From Comamonas terrigena NBRC 13299 (GTDB lineage Bacteria; Pseudomonadota; Gammaproteobacteria; Burkholderiales; Burkholderiaceae_C), in assembly GCF_006740045.1 (NCBI RefSeq), contig NZ_AP019749.1, positions 887,001 through 951,000 on the forward strand: DNA of 64,000 bases, in the 5' to 3' direction. The notes beneath the pieces are model-generated. The model was given only the letters and a program-made list of their open reading frames with translations. It had not been told where the DNA came from and searched no databases. Below, piece by piece: positions 16,572-26,900 of this stretch. Position 1 is the stretch's first letter. Every line of letters begins with the position of its first letter. Made by a program: the position numbers and the translations under genes.

Positions 16572-17852
16572 TTACTTGCCGTGCAGCGCCGCCTGCTTCC
16601 AGGCGTGGGCGGCTTCGTCGGGCGCTTCGTGGCGCTCGGCCAGAATGGCCAGGGCCGTCCAGGCGCTGTGCAGCAGTGCCTGGTCCTTGAGCTGCTGGGT
16701 AGACTGGCCCAGCAACTGCTGGGCCTTGCCCCATAGCTGGCGCTGCAGGCAGGCCATGCCGGCCAGGTACTGCAGGCGCGGGTTGTGCGGGGCATGCCGC
16801 AACGCCGCTTCGATGCGGCCCAGCCAGGCGGCGTCCAGATCGTCCAGGCTTTCCTGCAGGGCCAGGACCAGGCGGGTGCTGTGCTCGCTGTGCAGGCCCT
16901 GGGGCTGCTGCAACTGGGCCTCCCAGACCGGCAGCAGCCATTCGCGTGCAGTGGCGCTGTCACCCCCCAGGGCCACCAGGCGGCGGGCGGCGGGAATGGC
17001 CAACTCGGGCGCGCTGCGTTCGCGCGCTTCGGCTTGCAACCAGGCGTGCAGCAGCTGCCCTGCGTCGTGGGCGCTGTGGATCTGCTCCAGCAGCAGGCTG
17101 CGCAGCAGGCTGGCCGACGCTTCGGGCGAGAATGCCTTGTGCTTGGCCAGCAGGCGCGCGGTTTCCAGTGCCGGCTGGGTCTGCCGGGCCAGGCGCGTGG
17201 CCTTGAGCTTGATGCGCAGTGCAATCGTGCGGCGTGCCGCGCCATGGGGCAGTTCGCTCAGGCGTTCCAGTGCGCCACTGGCGTCGCGGTCGTCCAGTGC
17301 CCAGCGGGCCGAGCGCATTTGTGCGCCTTCGCGCAGCTCCTGCTGCTGGGTGGTGCCGTTCAGCGGCGCCAGATCCAGCGCGGCGTCCAGGTGTTCGTCC
17401 CGGGTGGCCCGGTCCTGCAGGGCATGGGAGCTGTCGGCCGCCGCCATGTGGGCGATGGTGCGCAGCTGCAGCCGGTAGGCCACCGTGGCCTTGTCCTTGT
17501 CCAGGCCGTCTTCCAGCGTGAGCGACTGCAGGGCCGCCTTGCGGGCCCGCAGGAAGCGGCCGGCATGCAGATGGGTCAAGGACTCCAGCAGGGCCTGGTG
17601 CATATTGCGTTCGCGTTGCTGCAGGCGCCAGCGCTTGGCCTGCAGCGGCAAGGTGACCAGGGCGGAAAAGCCGCGCAGGGCGCCATACAGAATGAAGAAT
17701 GCCGCCAGCAACAGCAGCACCACCATGTTCAGGGACAGGTCCAGCCGGTAGGGCGGCCAGAACAGCATGACCGAGCCCTGGTTGTTGCCCGCAAACAGGG
17801 CGCCAGCCACAGCTAGGCAGAACAGACCGACAAACCACAATGCAGCGCGCAT
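16572..17852 (-). CDS. hemY: HemY-type membrane protein of the haem operon
   Basis: A 426-residue inner-membrane protein with two N-terminal membrane helices (about residues 4-24 and 40-62) joined by a short loop with FAGNNQGSVMLFWPPYRLDLS, followed by a long helical region of tetratricopeptide-like repeats on the cytoplasmic or periplasmic face. This is the gammaproteobacterial/betaproteobacterial HemY, unrelated to Bacillus HemY oxidase. Its role in haem synthesis is still unclear; a scaffold role is proposed for the family. A GGGGAGG ribosome site lies 8 bp before the ATG. It is last in the hemC-hemD-hemX-hemY operon, 15 bp after hemX. Confidence 0.88.
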   Translation of the reverse strand: MRAALWFVGLFCLAVAGALFAGNNQGSVMLFWPPYRLDLSLNMVVLLLLAAFFILYGALRGFSALVTLPLQAKRWRLQQRERNMHQALLESLTHLHAGRFLRARKAALQSLTLEDGLDKDKATVAYRLQLRTIAHMAAADSSHALQDRATRDEHLDAALDLAPLNGTTQQQELREGAQMRSARWALDDRDASGALERLSELPHGAARRTIALRIKLKATRLARQTQPALETARLLAKHKAFSPEASASLLRSLLLEQIHSAHDAGQLLHAWLQAEARERSAPELAIPAARRLVALGGDSATAREWLLPVWEAQLQQPQGLHSEHSTRLVLALQESLDDLDAAWLGRIEAALRHAPHNPRLQYLAGMACLQRQLWGKAQQLLGQSTQQLKDQALLHSAWTALAILAERHEAPDEAAHAWKQAALHGK

Positions 17853-17867
17853 GCTGGGCCTCCCCGG

Positions 17868-18980
17868 TCAGCGGCTGGAAGCGGCTGTGGCCAGCGCGCT
17901 CAGCGTGTCGTTGATGGAAGGCTGCTCGGTCTGGCGCAAATGCGTCTGGATCTGCAGCATCAGGGCCTGGGCGCTTTGCGTGCGGCGGGACTGGCTGTCG
18001 AAGTACTTGGCCAGGGCGGTGTTGGCACTTCCCAGGTCGGAGCGTGCCGAGTCATATTGGCGCGCCAGCAGGCCCAGGCGGGCATTGAGCAGCTTTAGCT
18101 TGAGGTTCTCGCGCAGGAAGAAAGCCTGTTCGGGCGCCAGCAGCACGGCGTCCGGGTGGTCGATGCGACGGATGCGCACCAGATCGCGGGCTTCATCGGC
18201 CGAAGCGCTCCAGACGCGCTCGCCCCAATGCTTCCACCAGGCCCATTGGGTGGGGGTGACCGCCGCATCCAGCGCGGGCGGCAGCGGCACACCGGTGCTG
18301 GCGCTGCCCTTGGCCAGGTTGGGGGCCTGGGTCACGCTGTTGAGCATGGGGATCTCGTCCACCATGCGCACCAGCTCATCCAGCCGGGCCAGCAGGCCGG
18401 CGGTGTCGGTGACCGAGGCACGGGACAGGCGTTCCAGATCCTGTTCGATGGCGCGCTGTACCGGGGCCAGGCGCGGCTGGGCCGTTCGTTCCACACGCTG
18501 GGCCGAGCCTTTGAGGGTGGCCACCAGCGGTTCCAGGCTGCCGGAGAGCTGGGCCTGCTGCACGGCCATGCGCAGGGCGGATTCGAGGTCGATCAGCAGC
18601 GTCTCGTCGCGCGAGCGGGAGACGCTGTGCATCAGCTCTTCGAGCTGGGTGCGTTGCAGGGTGGCGTCCTGCATGCGGGCTTCCACCACGGCCAGGCGGC
18701 CGGTGGCGTCGCGCACCAGATCCTGGGACTCACGGGCAAGCGCACGGGCTTCGGTGGCCTGGGTGCCGGACTCGGCCGTCTGGCGTGCCAGTTGCTCCTG
18801 CATGCCATCCACCTTCTGCCACAGCAGCACGCTGCTGCCCAGGCCGGCAGCGGCCAGCACCATGGCCACCCAGGCCAGGGGCGAGGGACCGGTACCGGTG
18901 CGCACGGGGGCGCCTGGTGGCGTCGGGGGCTGCTCGGAAGATGGGGGGAAAGGAGGGTGCTGTGCGCCGTCGGTGCTCAT
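17868..18980 (-). CDS. hemX: HemX-like membrane protein
   Basis: A 370-residue protein: a Pro-rich cytoplasmic start (residues 1-30), one membrane helix (about 33-55, PLAWVAMVLAAAGLGSSVLLW), a coiled coil (55-125) and the conserved HemX domain (RSRDETLLIDLESALRMAVQQA ... WWKHWGERVW ... VRIRRIDHPDAVLLAPEQAFFLRENLKLKLLNARL). It lacks the SAM-binding motifs of uroporphyrinogen-III methyltransferase, although this family is often labelled that way. It overlaps the end of hemD by 4 bp and is 15 bp from hemY, so all are co-translated or co-transcribed. A structural role beside HemD and HemY is inferred from position. Confidence 0.87.
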   Translation of the reverse strand: MSTDGAQHPPFPPSSEQPPTPPGAPVRTGTGPSPLAWVAMVLAAAGLGSSVLLWQKVDGMQEQLARQTAESGTQATEARALARESQDLVRDATGRLAVVEARMQDATLQRTQLEELMHSVSRSRDETLLIDLESALRMAVQQAQLSGSLEPLVATLKGSAQRVERTAQPRLAPVQRAIEQDLERLSRASVTDTAGLLARLDELVRMVDEIPMLNSVTQAPNLAKGSASTGVPLPPALDAAVTPTQWAWWKHWGERVWSASADEARDLVRIRRIDHPDAVLLAPEQAFFLRENLKLKLLNARLGLLARQYDSARSDLGSANTALAKYFDSQSRRTQSAQALMLQIQTHLRQTEQPSINDTLSALATAASSR

Positions 18981-19795
18981 GACCAGGATTCTATCGACGC
19001 AGACACACTTTCCACATCAGGCTTACATTCCAAAACATGGCCAAAGCCCGCGGCGCGTGCCGTGGCGGCGATGCGGGGGTGGGTGGCCAGCGCGCGCTGG
19101 CGGCTCCAGTCCTGTTTGGGGTACAGCTGCAGCAGGTGGGCAATGGCTTCCGAGCTGCTGAACAGCCACAGGTCGCGGGCGGCGCAGTGGGCTGCAAGGC
19201 GCTCCTGCAGTGCCGGGGTGGCTGCAGGGCATTGGCGGCTGTAGACCCCCACCAGCTCGACCTGTGCACCCAGGCTGCGCAGCTGGCTGGACAGCCATTC
19301 GCGGCCAGAGCCCTGGCTGTCGGTGGTGCTGTGGAGGCTGGCGCCGCGCACGATCAGCACGCGGTCGCCGGGGCGGATCTGCGGTGCCACGACGGCCCAC
19401 AGGGATTCGGAATCGAACTGCCGCGCATCGGCGGGCGGACTGTCGATGGCGGAGGCCGCAAGGTCCGCCTGCTCCAGCACCTTGGCGGTGCCGGGGCCGG
19501 GGGCCCACAGGCGCAGGCCCTGGGCATGGACGGCCTGGGCCAGGAGGTCAGGCAGGTCGGGGGCGGCCAGCAGGCCGCGCACCGCATTCGGGCTGACAAA
19601 CATCACGGCCCGGTAGCCCGCCAGTTCCTGGCCCACGCGCTGCAGCGCGGCCAGCGTGGCGGGATCGGCAGCGGGGGCAATGTCCAGCAGCGGCAGCACG
19701 GCGGCATTCAGGCCCCGGGCCTGCAGCAGTTGCTGCCAATGCAGCGCCTCCGGCAGGGGACGGGTCAGGATGACGGTGGGCCGCGCGGCCATCAC
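18977..19795 (-). CDS. hemD: Uroporphyrinogen-III synthase
   Basis: A 272-residue enzyme that cyclises hydroxymethylbilane, with inversion of ring D, to uroporphyrinogen III. Sequence conservation in HemD is low, but the N-terminal [21 protein letters not shown], the FVSPNAVRG block, [20 protein letters not shown] near the domain hinge and [19 protein letters not shown] are recognisable, and the position directly after hemC is decisive. It overlaps hemC by 4 bp (ATGA) and hemX by 4 bp, indicating translational coupling. Confidence 0.92.
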   Translation of the reverse strand: MMAARPTVILTRPLPEALHWQQLLQARGLNAAVLPLLDIAPAADPATLAALQRVGQELAGYRAVMFVSPNAVRGLLAAPDLPDLLAQAVHAQGLRLWAPGPGTAKVLEQADLAASAIDSPPADARQFDSESLWAVVAPQIRPGDRVLIVRGASLHSTTDSQGSGREWLSSQLRSLGAQVELVGVYSRQCPAATPALQERLAAHCAARDLWLFSSSEAIAHLLQLYPKQDWSRQRALATHPRIAATARAAGFGHVLECKPDVESVSASIESWS

Positions 19796-20733
19796 TCCGC
19801 CTTGGCGGCGCAGCGGGCGCCCTGGGCCAGCAGCTGTTCGGCCACGGCATTGCCCAGGGCTTCGGCCTGGTCCAGCGTGGTGACGTGGGCCTGCTGGCGC
19901 ACCTGGATCAGGGCCTGCACGCCTTCGATATCGCCCCAGGCGGCATCCAGCGTCAGTGTGCCATCGTCGGCCAGCAGGGCATGGGCGGCCAGCGGCACGG
20001 AGCAGCTGCCGCCCAGGCGGCGGCTGACGGCACGCTCGGCCGCCACGCGCAGCCAGGTGGGCATGTGCACCAGCGGCTGAAGTGCCGCAATCAGGTCCGT
20101 GCGGTCGCTGCGCACCTCGATGCCCAGTGCGCCCTGTCCGGCAGCGGGCAGCATGCTGCCCGGTTCGAATTCACAGCGGATGCGCTCGGCCATGTTCAGG
20201 CGCTTGAGGCCGGCGGCCGCCAGCACGATGGCGTCGTACTGGCCTTCGCCCAGCTTGCGCAGGCGGGTGTCGAGGTTGCCGCGCAGCGGCTCGATCTTCA
20301 GGTCCGGGCGCAGGGCCTGCAGCAGCACCTGGCGGCGCAGGCTGGAGGTGCCGACGACGGCACCCTGGGGCAGCGCATCCAGGCTGGCGTAGCGGGGGGA
20401 GACGAAGGCGTCGCGCGGGTCTTCCCGTTCCATCACGCAGGCCAGTACAAAGCCTTCGGGCAGTTCCATGGGCACATCCTTGAGGGAGTGCACGGCAATG
20501 TGGGCGCGGCCTTCTTCCAGGGCCACTTCCAGTTCCTTGACGAACAGGCCCTTGCCGCCGACCTTGGACAGCGAACGGTCCAGAATCTGGTCGCCCTTGG
20601 TGGTCATGCCCAGCAGCTCCACCTGGTGGCCACGCGCGCGCAGCAGGGCCTGCACATGTTCGGCCTGCCACAGGGCCAGGCGGCTTTCACGGGTGGCGAT
20701 CACAAGAGAGGAAGAAGTGTGGGTAGCAGTCAT
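19792..20733 (-). CDS. hemC: Porphobilinogen deaminase (hydroxymethylbilane synthase)
   Basis: A 313-residue enzyme that links four porphobilinogen units into hydroxymethylbilane. Seen: [21 protein letters not shown] at the start, the catalytic block [14 protein letters not shown], the substrate block [18 protein letters not shown], and the dipyrromethane cofactor cysteine in [15 protein letters not shown] around residue 247. Length is normal. It is first in the haem operon hemC-hemD-hemX-hemY and divergent from ppc, with 74 bp between the two start codons, so both promoters lie in that short gap. Confidence 0.96.
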   Translation of the reverse strand: MTATHTSSSLVIATRESRLALWQAEHVQALLRARGHQVELLGMTTKGDQILDRSLSKVGGKGLFVKELEVALEEGRAHIAVHSLKDVPMELPEGFVLACVMEREDPRDAFVSPRYASLDALPQGAVVGTSSLRRQVLLQALRPDLKIEPLRGNLDTRLRKLGEGQYDAIVLAAAGLKRLNMAERIRCEFEPGSMLPAAGQGALGIEVRSDRTDLIAALQPLVHMPTWLRVAAERAVSRRLGGSCSVPLAAHALLADDGTLTLDAAWGDIEGVQALIQVRQQAHVTTLDQAEALGNAVAEQLLAQGARCAAKAE

Positions 20734-20807
20734 GGGTTGTCAGCCTTCGGGGCAACTGGGAATGCTAGCATGCGCGCCGACACCATCCGCCACCTGGAGC
20801 CTTTTGC

Positions 20808-23648
20808 ATGAATGCAGCAGCCCGCCGACGTTCCGAGTCCCCCACCACCGCGCCCGTCCGCCGTACCGACAAGGACCAGCCGCTGATTGACGATATCCGG
20901 CTGCTGGGCCGCCTGCTGGGCGATGTGATCCGCGAGCAGGAAGGTGCCCCCGCCTATGAGCTGGTGGAGCAGGTGCGTCAGCTGTCCGTGGCATTCCGCC
21001 GCGACGCGGACCAGGCGGCCAACAAGGCGCTGAAGAAGCTGCTCAAGGGGCTCACGGGCGACCAGACGGTCAGCGTGATCCGCGCCTTCACCTATTTCTC
21101 GCACCTGGCCAACCTGGCCGAAGACCGCCACCACATTCGCCGCCGCGAGGTGCACGAGCGCGCGGGCCACAGCCAGGAAGGCAGTGTGGAGGTGGCCCTG
21201 TCGCGCATCCGCTGGGAAGGGATCGACACCGATGCCGTGGTGCAGGCGCTGGCCGCCGCCTATGTGGCCCCGGTGCTGACCGCCCACCCCACCGAAGTGC
21301 AGCGCCAGAGCATTCTGGCGGCCGAGCAGGACATTGCCCGGCTGCTGGCCGAGCGCGACCTGATCCGAGCCCGGGCCCAGCTGTATGCCAGCAGCAAGGA
21401 TGCGCTCAGCCCCAGGGAGCTGGCGCAGAACGAGGAGCAGCTCAAGGCCCGCGTGGTGCAGCTGTGGCAGACGCGCCTGCTGCGCCATGCCAAGCTGACG
21501 GTGGCCGACGAGATTGAGAATTCGCTGCGCTACTACGAGGCCACGTTTCTGCGCGAGATTCCACGTATCTACCGTGAAATGGAGCTGCAGCTCGATGGCA
21601 AGCGCATCCACAGCTTTCTGCGCATGGGCCAGTGGATCGGTGGCGACCGCGATGGCAATCCGAATGTGACGGCCGAGACCCTGGCGCTGGCACTGCGCCG
21701 CCAGTCCGAGGTGGCGCTGCGCCACTACCTGACCGAGGTGCACTTTCTGGGCACCGAGCTGTCGATGGCCGCGCGCCTGGCCGACGTTTCGCCCGCCATG
21801 CAGCAACTGGCCGATGCGTCGCCGGACCGCAATGCCCACCGCGAGGACGAACCCTATCGCCGCGCGCTGACCGGCATGTACGCCCGCCTGGCGGCCACGC
21901 TGCGCAAGCTGTCGGGCGGGGAAGCCGCCCGCCACGCGGTGGCGCCGCAAAACCCCTATGACACGCCGCAGGAGCTGCTGGGGGATCTGCGCACCATCGA
22001 GGATTCGCTGCAGCGCAACCATGGCGGGGCACTGGCAGCACAGCGCCTGTCGCCGTTGATCCGTGCGGTGGAAGTGTTTGGTTTCCACCTGGCCACGGTC
22101 GACCTGCGCCAAAGCTCGGACCAGCATGAACTGGTGGTGGCCGAACTGCTGGCGGTCGCCATGATCGAGGCCGACTACAGTGCGCTGGACGAAGCCGGCC
22201 GCCAACAGCTGCTGCTGCGCATGCTCAGCGATGCGCGCCCGCTGCGCGTGGTGGGGGCGGCGTACTCCGCACACAGCCAGGCCGAACTGGCAATCTTTGC
22301 CACCGCCCGCCAGGCCCGTGCCGACTACGGCGCCGAAGCACTGCGCCACTGCATCATCAGCCACACCGAATCGGTCAGCGATCTGCTGGAAGTGTTGCTG
22401 CTGATGAAGGAAGTGGGGCTGATGCGCGGAACGCTGGACAGCAGCGAAGCCGTGGCCGACATGGTGGTGGTGCCGCTGTTCGAGACCATTGGCGATCTGC
22501 GCCAGGCGGCGTCCATCATGCAGGCCTATTACGACCTGCCCGGCATTGCCGCGCTGTGGAAGCGCTCCGGCGCCGAGCAGGACATCATGCTGGGCTACAG
22601 CGACAGCAACAAGGACGGCGGCATCTTCACCAGCAACTGGGAGCTGTACCAGGCCGAATCGGCACTGGTGCAGGTGTTCGATCCGCTGGCGGCGCAGTAC
22701 GGCATTCGCCTGCGCATGTTCCACGGCCGGGGCGGCACCGTGGGCCGGGGCGGCGGCCCCAGCTACCAGGCCATCCTGGCGCAGCCGCCGGGCACGGTGC
22801 GCGGCCAGATCCGCCTGACCGAGCAGGGCGAGGTGATTGCCTCCAAATATTCCAACCCGGAGATCGGCCGCCGCAATCTGGAAACCCTGGTGGCCGCCAC
22901 ACTGGAAGCCACGCTGCTGCAGCCCACCAAGCTGGCGGGCAAGCCTTTTCTGGTGGCGGCCGAAGCGCTGTCGCAGTCCAGCATGGCGGCCTACCGCAAG
23001 CTGGTGTACGAGACCCCGGGCTTCACCGATTACTTCTTCAGCGCGACACCGATCCGCGAGATTGCCGAGCTGAACATCGGTTCGCGCCCGGCCTCGCGCA
23101 AGCCTTCGCAGAAGATCGAAGACCTGCGCGCCATTCCCTGGGGCTTCAGCTGGGGCCAGTGCCGTCTCACCTTGCCGGGCTGGTACGGCTTCGGCACGGC
23201 GGTGCACGAGTTTGTCCATGCCAAGGGGCAGGACCCCGCCAAGCAGCAGGCCCTGCTGCGCCGCATGTGCAAGCAGTGGCCGTTCTTCCGCACGCTGCTG
23301 TCGAACATGGACATGGTGCTGGCCAAGAGCGATCTGGCGCTGGCATCGCGCTACAGCGATCTGGTGCCCGACGCCAAGCTGCGCAAACGCATTTTTGCGT
23401 CCATTCAGGCCGAATGGCACCGCACGGCCGAAGCGCTGGAAATGCTGACCGGCGAGAAGGACCGCCTGGCACACAACAGCGCGCTGGCACGCTCCATACG
23501 CCACCGCTTCCCCTACATCGACCCCTTGCACCACCTGCAGGTGGAACTGGTACGCCGCTGGCGCGATGGGGCGGGCGATGAGCGGGTGAAGATGGGTATC
23601 CATATCTCCATCAACGGCATTGCGGCAGCGCTGCGCAACACGGGCTGA
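20808..23648 (+). CDS. ppc: Phosphoenolpyruvate carboxylase
   Basis: A 946-residue enzyme that adds bicarbonate to phosphoenolpyruvate to form oxaloacetate, refilling the TCA cycle. Both active-site histidine regions are visible: [18 protein letters not shown] around residue 160 and [13 protein letters not shown]..-like [18 protein letters not shown] around 595. The glycine/arginine loop [17 protein letters not shown] and [14 protein letters not shown] are also present, and the protein ends in the usual ..[16 protein letters not shown] sequence lies 9 bp before the ATG. It is divergent from hemC. Confidence 0.97.
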   Translation: MNAAARRRSESPTTAPVRRTDKDQPLIDDIRLLGRLLGDVIREQEGAPAYELVEQVRQLSVAFRRDADQAANKALKKLLKGLTGDQTVSVIRAFTYFSHLANLAEDRHHIRRREVHERAGHSQEGSVEVALSRIRWEGIDTDAVVQALAAAYVAPVLTAHPTEVQRQSILAAEQDIARLLAERDLIRARAQLYASSKDALSPRELAQNEEQLKARVVQLWQTRLLRHAKLTVADEIENSLRYYEATFLREIPRIYREMELQLDGKRIHSFLRMGQWIGGDRDGNPNVTAETLALALRRQSEVALRHYLTEVHFLGTELSMAARLADVSPAMQQLADASPDRNAHREDEPYRRALTGMYARLAATLRKLSGGEAARHAVAPQNPYDTPQELLGDLRTIEDSLQRNHGGALAAQRLSPLIRAVEVFGFHLATVDLRQSSDQHELVVAELLAVAMIEADYSALDEAGRQQLLLRMLSDARPLRVVGAAYSAHSQAELAIFATARQARADYGAEALRHCIISHTESVSDLLEVLLLMKEVGLMRGTLDSSEAVADMVVVPLFETIGDLRQAASIMQAYYDLPGIAALWKRSGAEQDIMLGYSDSNKDGGIFTSNWELYQAESALVQVFDPLAAQYGIRLRMFHGRGGTVGRGGGPSYQAILAQPPGTVRGQIRLTEQGEVIASKYSNPEIGRRNLETLVAATLEATLLQPTKLAGKPFLVAAEALSQSSMAAYRKLVYETPGFTDYFFSATPIREIAELNIGSRPASRKPSQKIEDLRAIPWGFSWGQCRLTLPGWYGFGTAVHEFVHAKGQDPAKQQALLRRMCKQWPFFRTLLSNMDMVLAKSDLALASRYSDLVPDAKLRKRIFASIQAEWHRTAEALEMLTGEKDRLAHNSALARSIRHRFPYIDPLHHLQVELVRRWRDGAGDERVKMGIHISINGIAAALRNTG

Positions 23649-23831
23649 CAGGGCCTTTGCGGCGCCCGCTGCGGCGCTGTGTGCCGGGAGCTGGCGCCAT
23701 GCTGCGCGCGGGCGATGGCCTGGGGTGGCAGGCGCCGGTGTGCGTCAGGGCCGGCACGCTGAAACCGCCATGGGCTAAAGCCCAGCGGGCTTGCGGGCCA
23801 TGCTCCCGTGCTGATAGCGGGCAGCGCCATA

Positions 23832-24443
23832 ATGCGGCCCATGCACCAAGCTCCCATCCCGTTGTCCACGGCGTGCGGTTCTGACCGTGCCGCATCGCCG
23901 CCTGCTCCTCAATGGCCTGCCCGCCGCCTGCTGTTGCTGGGCGCAGCGGCGACGGCCGCCGTCCTGGCCGGCTGCGCCAGCAGCGGCAAGCGCAGCAGCT
24001 CGGCGGCCGCCGTGCCCAAGGCGCGCGGCGGCGGGGTGCCCGCGGTGAACCCGCTGGCGCTGAGCAGCGATCTGCGGGAAGCCTTGCTGGCGCGGACCAT
24101 GCTGGTGGTCAACACCCCCTATACCTATGGCGGCAACAACCCGGAAGGCGGGTTTGATTGCAGCGGGCTGATCCAGTGGGCCGTCGCGGGCATCCATGCC
24201 AGCCGCCTGCCGCGCACCACGGCCCAGTGGGCCCAGGCCAGCAGCCCGGTCAACCGCGATCTGCAGCGCGGCGACTTCGTGTTCTTCAACACCCTGGGCG
24301 GCGCGTATTCGCACATGGGCATTTATGTGGGCAACGGCCAGTTTGTGCATGCCCCGTCCAGCGGCGGCACCGTGCAGCGGGTGCGCATGGACAACGTCTA
24401 CTTTGCCAAGCGCTTCACCGAAGCACGCAGCATCTTCGCCTGA
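23832..24443 (+). CDS. NlpC/P60-family peptidoglycan hydrolase, predicted lipoprotein
   Basis: A 203-residue secreted cell-wall enzyme. Residues 29-48 hold twin arginines (PARRLLLLG), a hydrophobic core and a lipobox ending LAGC (Cys48), so export (possibly by Tat) and lipidation at Cys48 are likely. The C-terminal NlpC/P60 domain has catalytic Cys110 in GGFDCSGLIQW, His161 in AYSHMGIYVG and His173 in FVHAPSSGG. Such enzymes cut peptide bonds in peptidoglycan stems. The start could be 23832 or 23841; neither has a good ribosome site. It follows ppc by about 180 bp and is convergent with the deaminase gene. Confidence 0.9.
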   Translation: MRPMHQAPIPLSTACGSDRAASPPAPQWPARRLLLLGAAATAAVLAGCASSGKRSSSAAAVPKARGGGVPAVNPLALSSDLREALLARTMLVVNTPYTYGGNNPEGGFDCSGLIQWAVAGIHASRLPRTTAQWAQASSPVNRDLQRGDFVFFNTLGGAYSHMGIYVGNGQFVHAPSSGGTVQRVRMDNVYFAKRFTEARSIFA

Positions 24444-24460
24444 AGACGACACCCCACCCA

Positions 24461-24483
24461 AAACGGCCTGCGAAGGCAGGCCG
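24461..24483 (-). terminator. Terminator of the BMP-transporter/deaminase operon
   Basis: On the minus strand the stem CGGCCTGC / GCAGGCCG with a 4-nt loop is followed by TTTTGGG, 25 bp past the deaminase stop. The T run is short. Confidence 0.65.
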
Positions 24484-24507
24484 TGGGCCGCTGATCGCTG
24501 ACCGCGC

Positions 24508-25785
24508 TCAGCCCTGGTGCAGCAGAGTGGTCTGTGCCGGGCGGCCGGGCAGGTTCAGCGTGGCCACCGGTGCCGGCGTGCTGGCAATGCGCTGGCCGCG
24601 GCGCCACACGCCCAGGCGGGCACTCTTCAGGCGCAGGGCTTCGACCGGGTCCTTGGCGTGCAGCAGCACGAAGTCGGCGTTGCAGCCGGCCTGCAGGCCG
24701 TAGCCTTCCAAACCCAGCAGCTGGGCAGGGTTGCGGGTGATGGCATCGAAGCACTGCTGCATGCCTTGGCGGCTGGTCATCTGCGCCACATGCAGGCCCA
24801 TATGGGCCACGTCCAGCGCATCGCCGCTGCCCAGGCTGTACCAGGGGTCCATCACGCAGTCATGGCCGAAAGCGACGGTGAGGCCGGCGGCCATCAACTC
24901 GGGCACGCGGGTCATGCCGCGGCGCTTGGGGTAGGTGTCGTGGCGGCCCTGGATGGTGATGTTGATCAGCGGGTTGCTGACCACGCCCAGCTGGGCTTCG
25001 GCCATCAACGGAATCAGTTTGCTGACGTAGTAGTTGTCCATGCTGTGCATGGAGGTCAGGTGCGAGCCGGTGACGCGGCCGTGCAGACCCAGGCGCTGCG
25101 TGTGGTAGGCCAGGGTCTCGACATGGCGCGACAGCGGGTCATCGGACTCGTCGCAGTGCATGTCCACGCGCTTGCCCAGCTCCGCCGCCAGTTCGCACAG
25201 CTGCTTCACGCTTTCGGCACCATCGGCCATGGTGCGCTCGAAGTGGGGGATGCCGCCGACCACGTCGACCCCCATGGCCAGCGCGCGCTTGAGGTTGTCC
25301 ATGCCGCCCGGGGTGCGCAGCACACCGTCCTGGGGGAAGGCGACCAGCTGCAGGTCGATGTAGGGTGCCACGCGCTTCTTGACGTCCAGCATGGCTTCCA
25401 CCGGCAGCAGGCTGGGGTCGCTGGTGTCCACATGGCTGCGGATAGCCAGCAGGCCGCGTGCCACCGCCCAGTCGCAATAGGCCAGTGCGCGCTCCACCAG
25501 GGCGTCGTGCGTCAGCTGAGGCTTGAGCTCGCCCCACAGCGCAATGCCTTCCAGCAGCGTGCCGCTTTCGTTGACGCGCGGCATGCCGTAGCTCAGCGTG
25601 GCGTCCATGTGAAAGTGCGGGTCCACAAAAGGGGTGGACAGCAGCAGGCCTTGTGCATCCACTGTTTCGTGCGCAGGGGCCTGCAGGCCCTCGGTCACTT
25701 CGGTGATTTTGCCGTCCTGCACGGCCACGGACATATGGGTGCGGCCGTCGGCCAGCGTGGCATGGGTGATCAGTAAGTCCAGCAT
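24508..25785 (-). CDS. Cytosine deaminase-like amidohydrolase
   Basis: A 425-residue metal-dependent amidohydrolase close to E. coli CodA, which deaminates cytosine to uracil. Metal ligands are seen in PFVDPHFHMDATLSYG (the first two His), in KRVDMHCDESDDP (a catalytic His and Glu) and in VAFGHDCVMDPWYSLG (the Asp after FGHD). The CodA substrate blocks VTGSHLTSMHSMD and RHDTYPKRRGMTRVPEL are also present. It is the last gene of an operon with a nucleoside/nucleobase-type ABC importer, which supports a nucleobase substrate. Related deaminases act on isoguanine or creatinine-like rings, so cytosine itself is probable, not proven. Confidence 0.85.
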   Translation of the reverse strand: MLDLLITHATLADGRTHMSVAVQDGKITEVTEGLQAPAHETVDAQGLLLSTPFVDPHFHMDATLSYGMPRVNESGTLLEGIALWGELKPQLTHDALVERALAYCDWAVARGLLAIRSHVDTSDPSLLPVEAMLDVKKRVAPYIDLQLVAFPQDGVLRTPGGMDNLKRALAMGVDVVGGIPHFERTMADGAESVKQLCELAAELGKRVDMHCDESDDPLSRHVETLAYHTQRLGLHGRVTGSHLTSMHSMDNYYVSKLIPLMAEAQLGVVSNPLINITIQGRHDTYPKRRGMTRVPELMAAGLTVAFGHDCVMDPWYSLGSGDALDVAHMGLHVAQMTSRQGMQQCFDAITRNPAQLLGLEGYGLQAGCNADFVLLHAKDPVEALRLKSARLGVWRRGQRIASTPAPVATLNLPGRPAQTTLLHQG

Positions 25786-25867
25786 GGGTGTTTCTCTTGG
25801 TCGGTGAAGGTGGCCGCTCGTGCACTCGGCACGTGCCGCAGCGGCCGTGGACAGGGGGGACGGAGCC

Positions 25868-26791
25868 TCAGCGTTCGCCCTTGCGGTATGGCTTCATCAG
25901 CGCCTGGGGATAGGCCGCCTTGCGCGCCACCAGCACCAGGGCCAGGATGGACAGCAGATACGGCAGCATCAGATAGAACTGGTAGGGCAGCAGGCCTTCG
26001 CCCGACTGCTGCAGGCGCAGCTGCAGCGCATCGAAGAAGGCGAACAGCAGCGCACCCAGCAAGGCCTTGCCCGGTTTCCACGACGCAAACACCACCAGCG
26101 CAATGCAGATCCAGCCCCGGCCGTTGATCATGTTGAAGAAGAAGGCGTTGAAGGCCGACAGCGTCAGGAACGCCCCGGCCACGGCCATCAGCGCCGAGCC
26201 GGCCACGATGGCCGCAGTGCGCACGGCGATCACCGGGATGCCCTGGCCCTCGGCCGCCAGCGGGTTCTCTCCCACCATGCGTACGGCCAGGCCCGAGGGG
26301 GTGCGGAACAGCCACCAGGCCAGCACCGGCACCAGCAGCAGGGCCAGCAGGGTCAGCACCGTCTGCTCGCCCAGGATGGGAATCGGCAGCCAGTCCATGG
26401 CCTGGAAGGGCTCGATGGTGGGCGGGGTGTTCACCTTGGGAAAGCTCACGCGGTAGCCGTAGTACGACAGCGCCGTGGCCAGCATGGTGATGCCCAGGCC
26501 CGACACGTGCTGCGAAAGCGCCAGGCCCACGGTCAGCCAGGCATGCAGCAGACCGCACAGGGCGCCGGTCAGCGCTGCCACCAGCACCCCGGTCCACAGC
26601 CCATGGCCGGCATACACGGTGAGCCAGCCGGTGAAGGCGCCGGCCACCATGATGCCTTCGATGCCCAGGTTCAGCACGCCGGCGCGTTCGCACAGCAAAA
26701 CGCCCAGGGTGCCCAGCAGCAGCGGCGTGGCGGTGCGCAGCACGGCCACCCAGAAGGCGGAGTTCGACAGGATGTCCAGAAATTCGGTCAT
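25868..26791 (-). CDS. ABC transporter permease, nucleoside/BMP type (second permease)
   Basis: A 307-residue membrane protein with about nine helices from the branched-chain-amino-acid/ribose-like permease family. LLGTLGVLLCERAGVLNLGIEGIMVAGAF at the start is the signature of the second permease of PnrA/BMP-type nucleoside importers (YufQ/NupC types); the coupling loop contains GENPLAAEGQGIP. The ATG at 26791 was preferred over the GTG at 26800 because GGGGAG lies 9 bp before it. It is the fourth gene of the operon, between the first permease (109 bp upstream) and the deaminase (82 bp downstream). Confidence 0.88.
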   Translation of the reverse strand: MTEFLDILSNSAFWVAVLRTATPLLLGTLGVLLCERAGVLNLGIEGIMVAGAFTGWLTVYAGHGLWTGVLVAALTGALCGLLHAWLTVGLALSQHVSGLGITMLATALSYYGYRVSFPKVNTPPTIEPFQAMDWLPIPILGEQTVLTLLALLLVPVLAWWLFRTPSGLAVRMVGENPLAAEGQGIPVIAVRTAAIVAGSALMAVAGAFLTLSAFNAFFFNMINGRGWICIALVVFASWKPGKALLGALLFAFFDALQLRLQQSGEGLLPYQFYLMLPYLLSILALVLVARKAAYPQALMKPYRKGER

Positions 26792-26900
26792 GCTGCGCAC
26801 TCCCCGGTGAAATGATCGGAAACGGCGCTGCCTGCGTGCTGGCAGAGCGCCTGGGGGGCCGCAGGGGCCGTCAAGATGAAGTCATGCATGGGCCGGCTCC

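Noticed and set aside
17868..18980. Uroporphyrinogen-III C-methyltransferase activity for the hemX product
   Set aside because: The SAM-binding motifs of that enzyme are missing; the label comes from fused homologues in which HemX and HemD are linked to other domains.
20730..23603. Long minus-strand open frame opposite ppc
   Set aside because: ppc is certain on the plus strand, and the antisense translation shows no motif.
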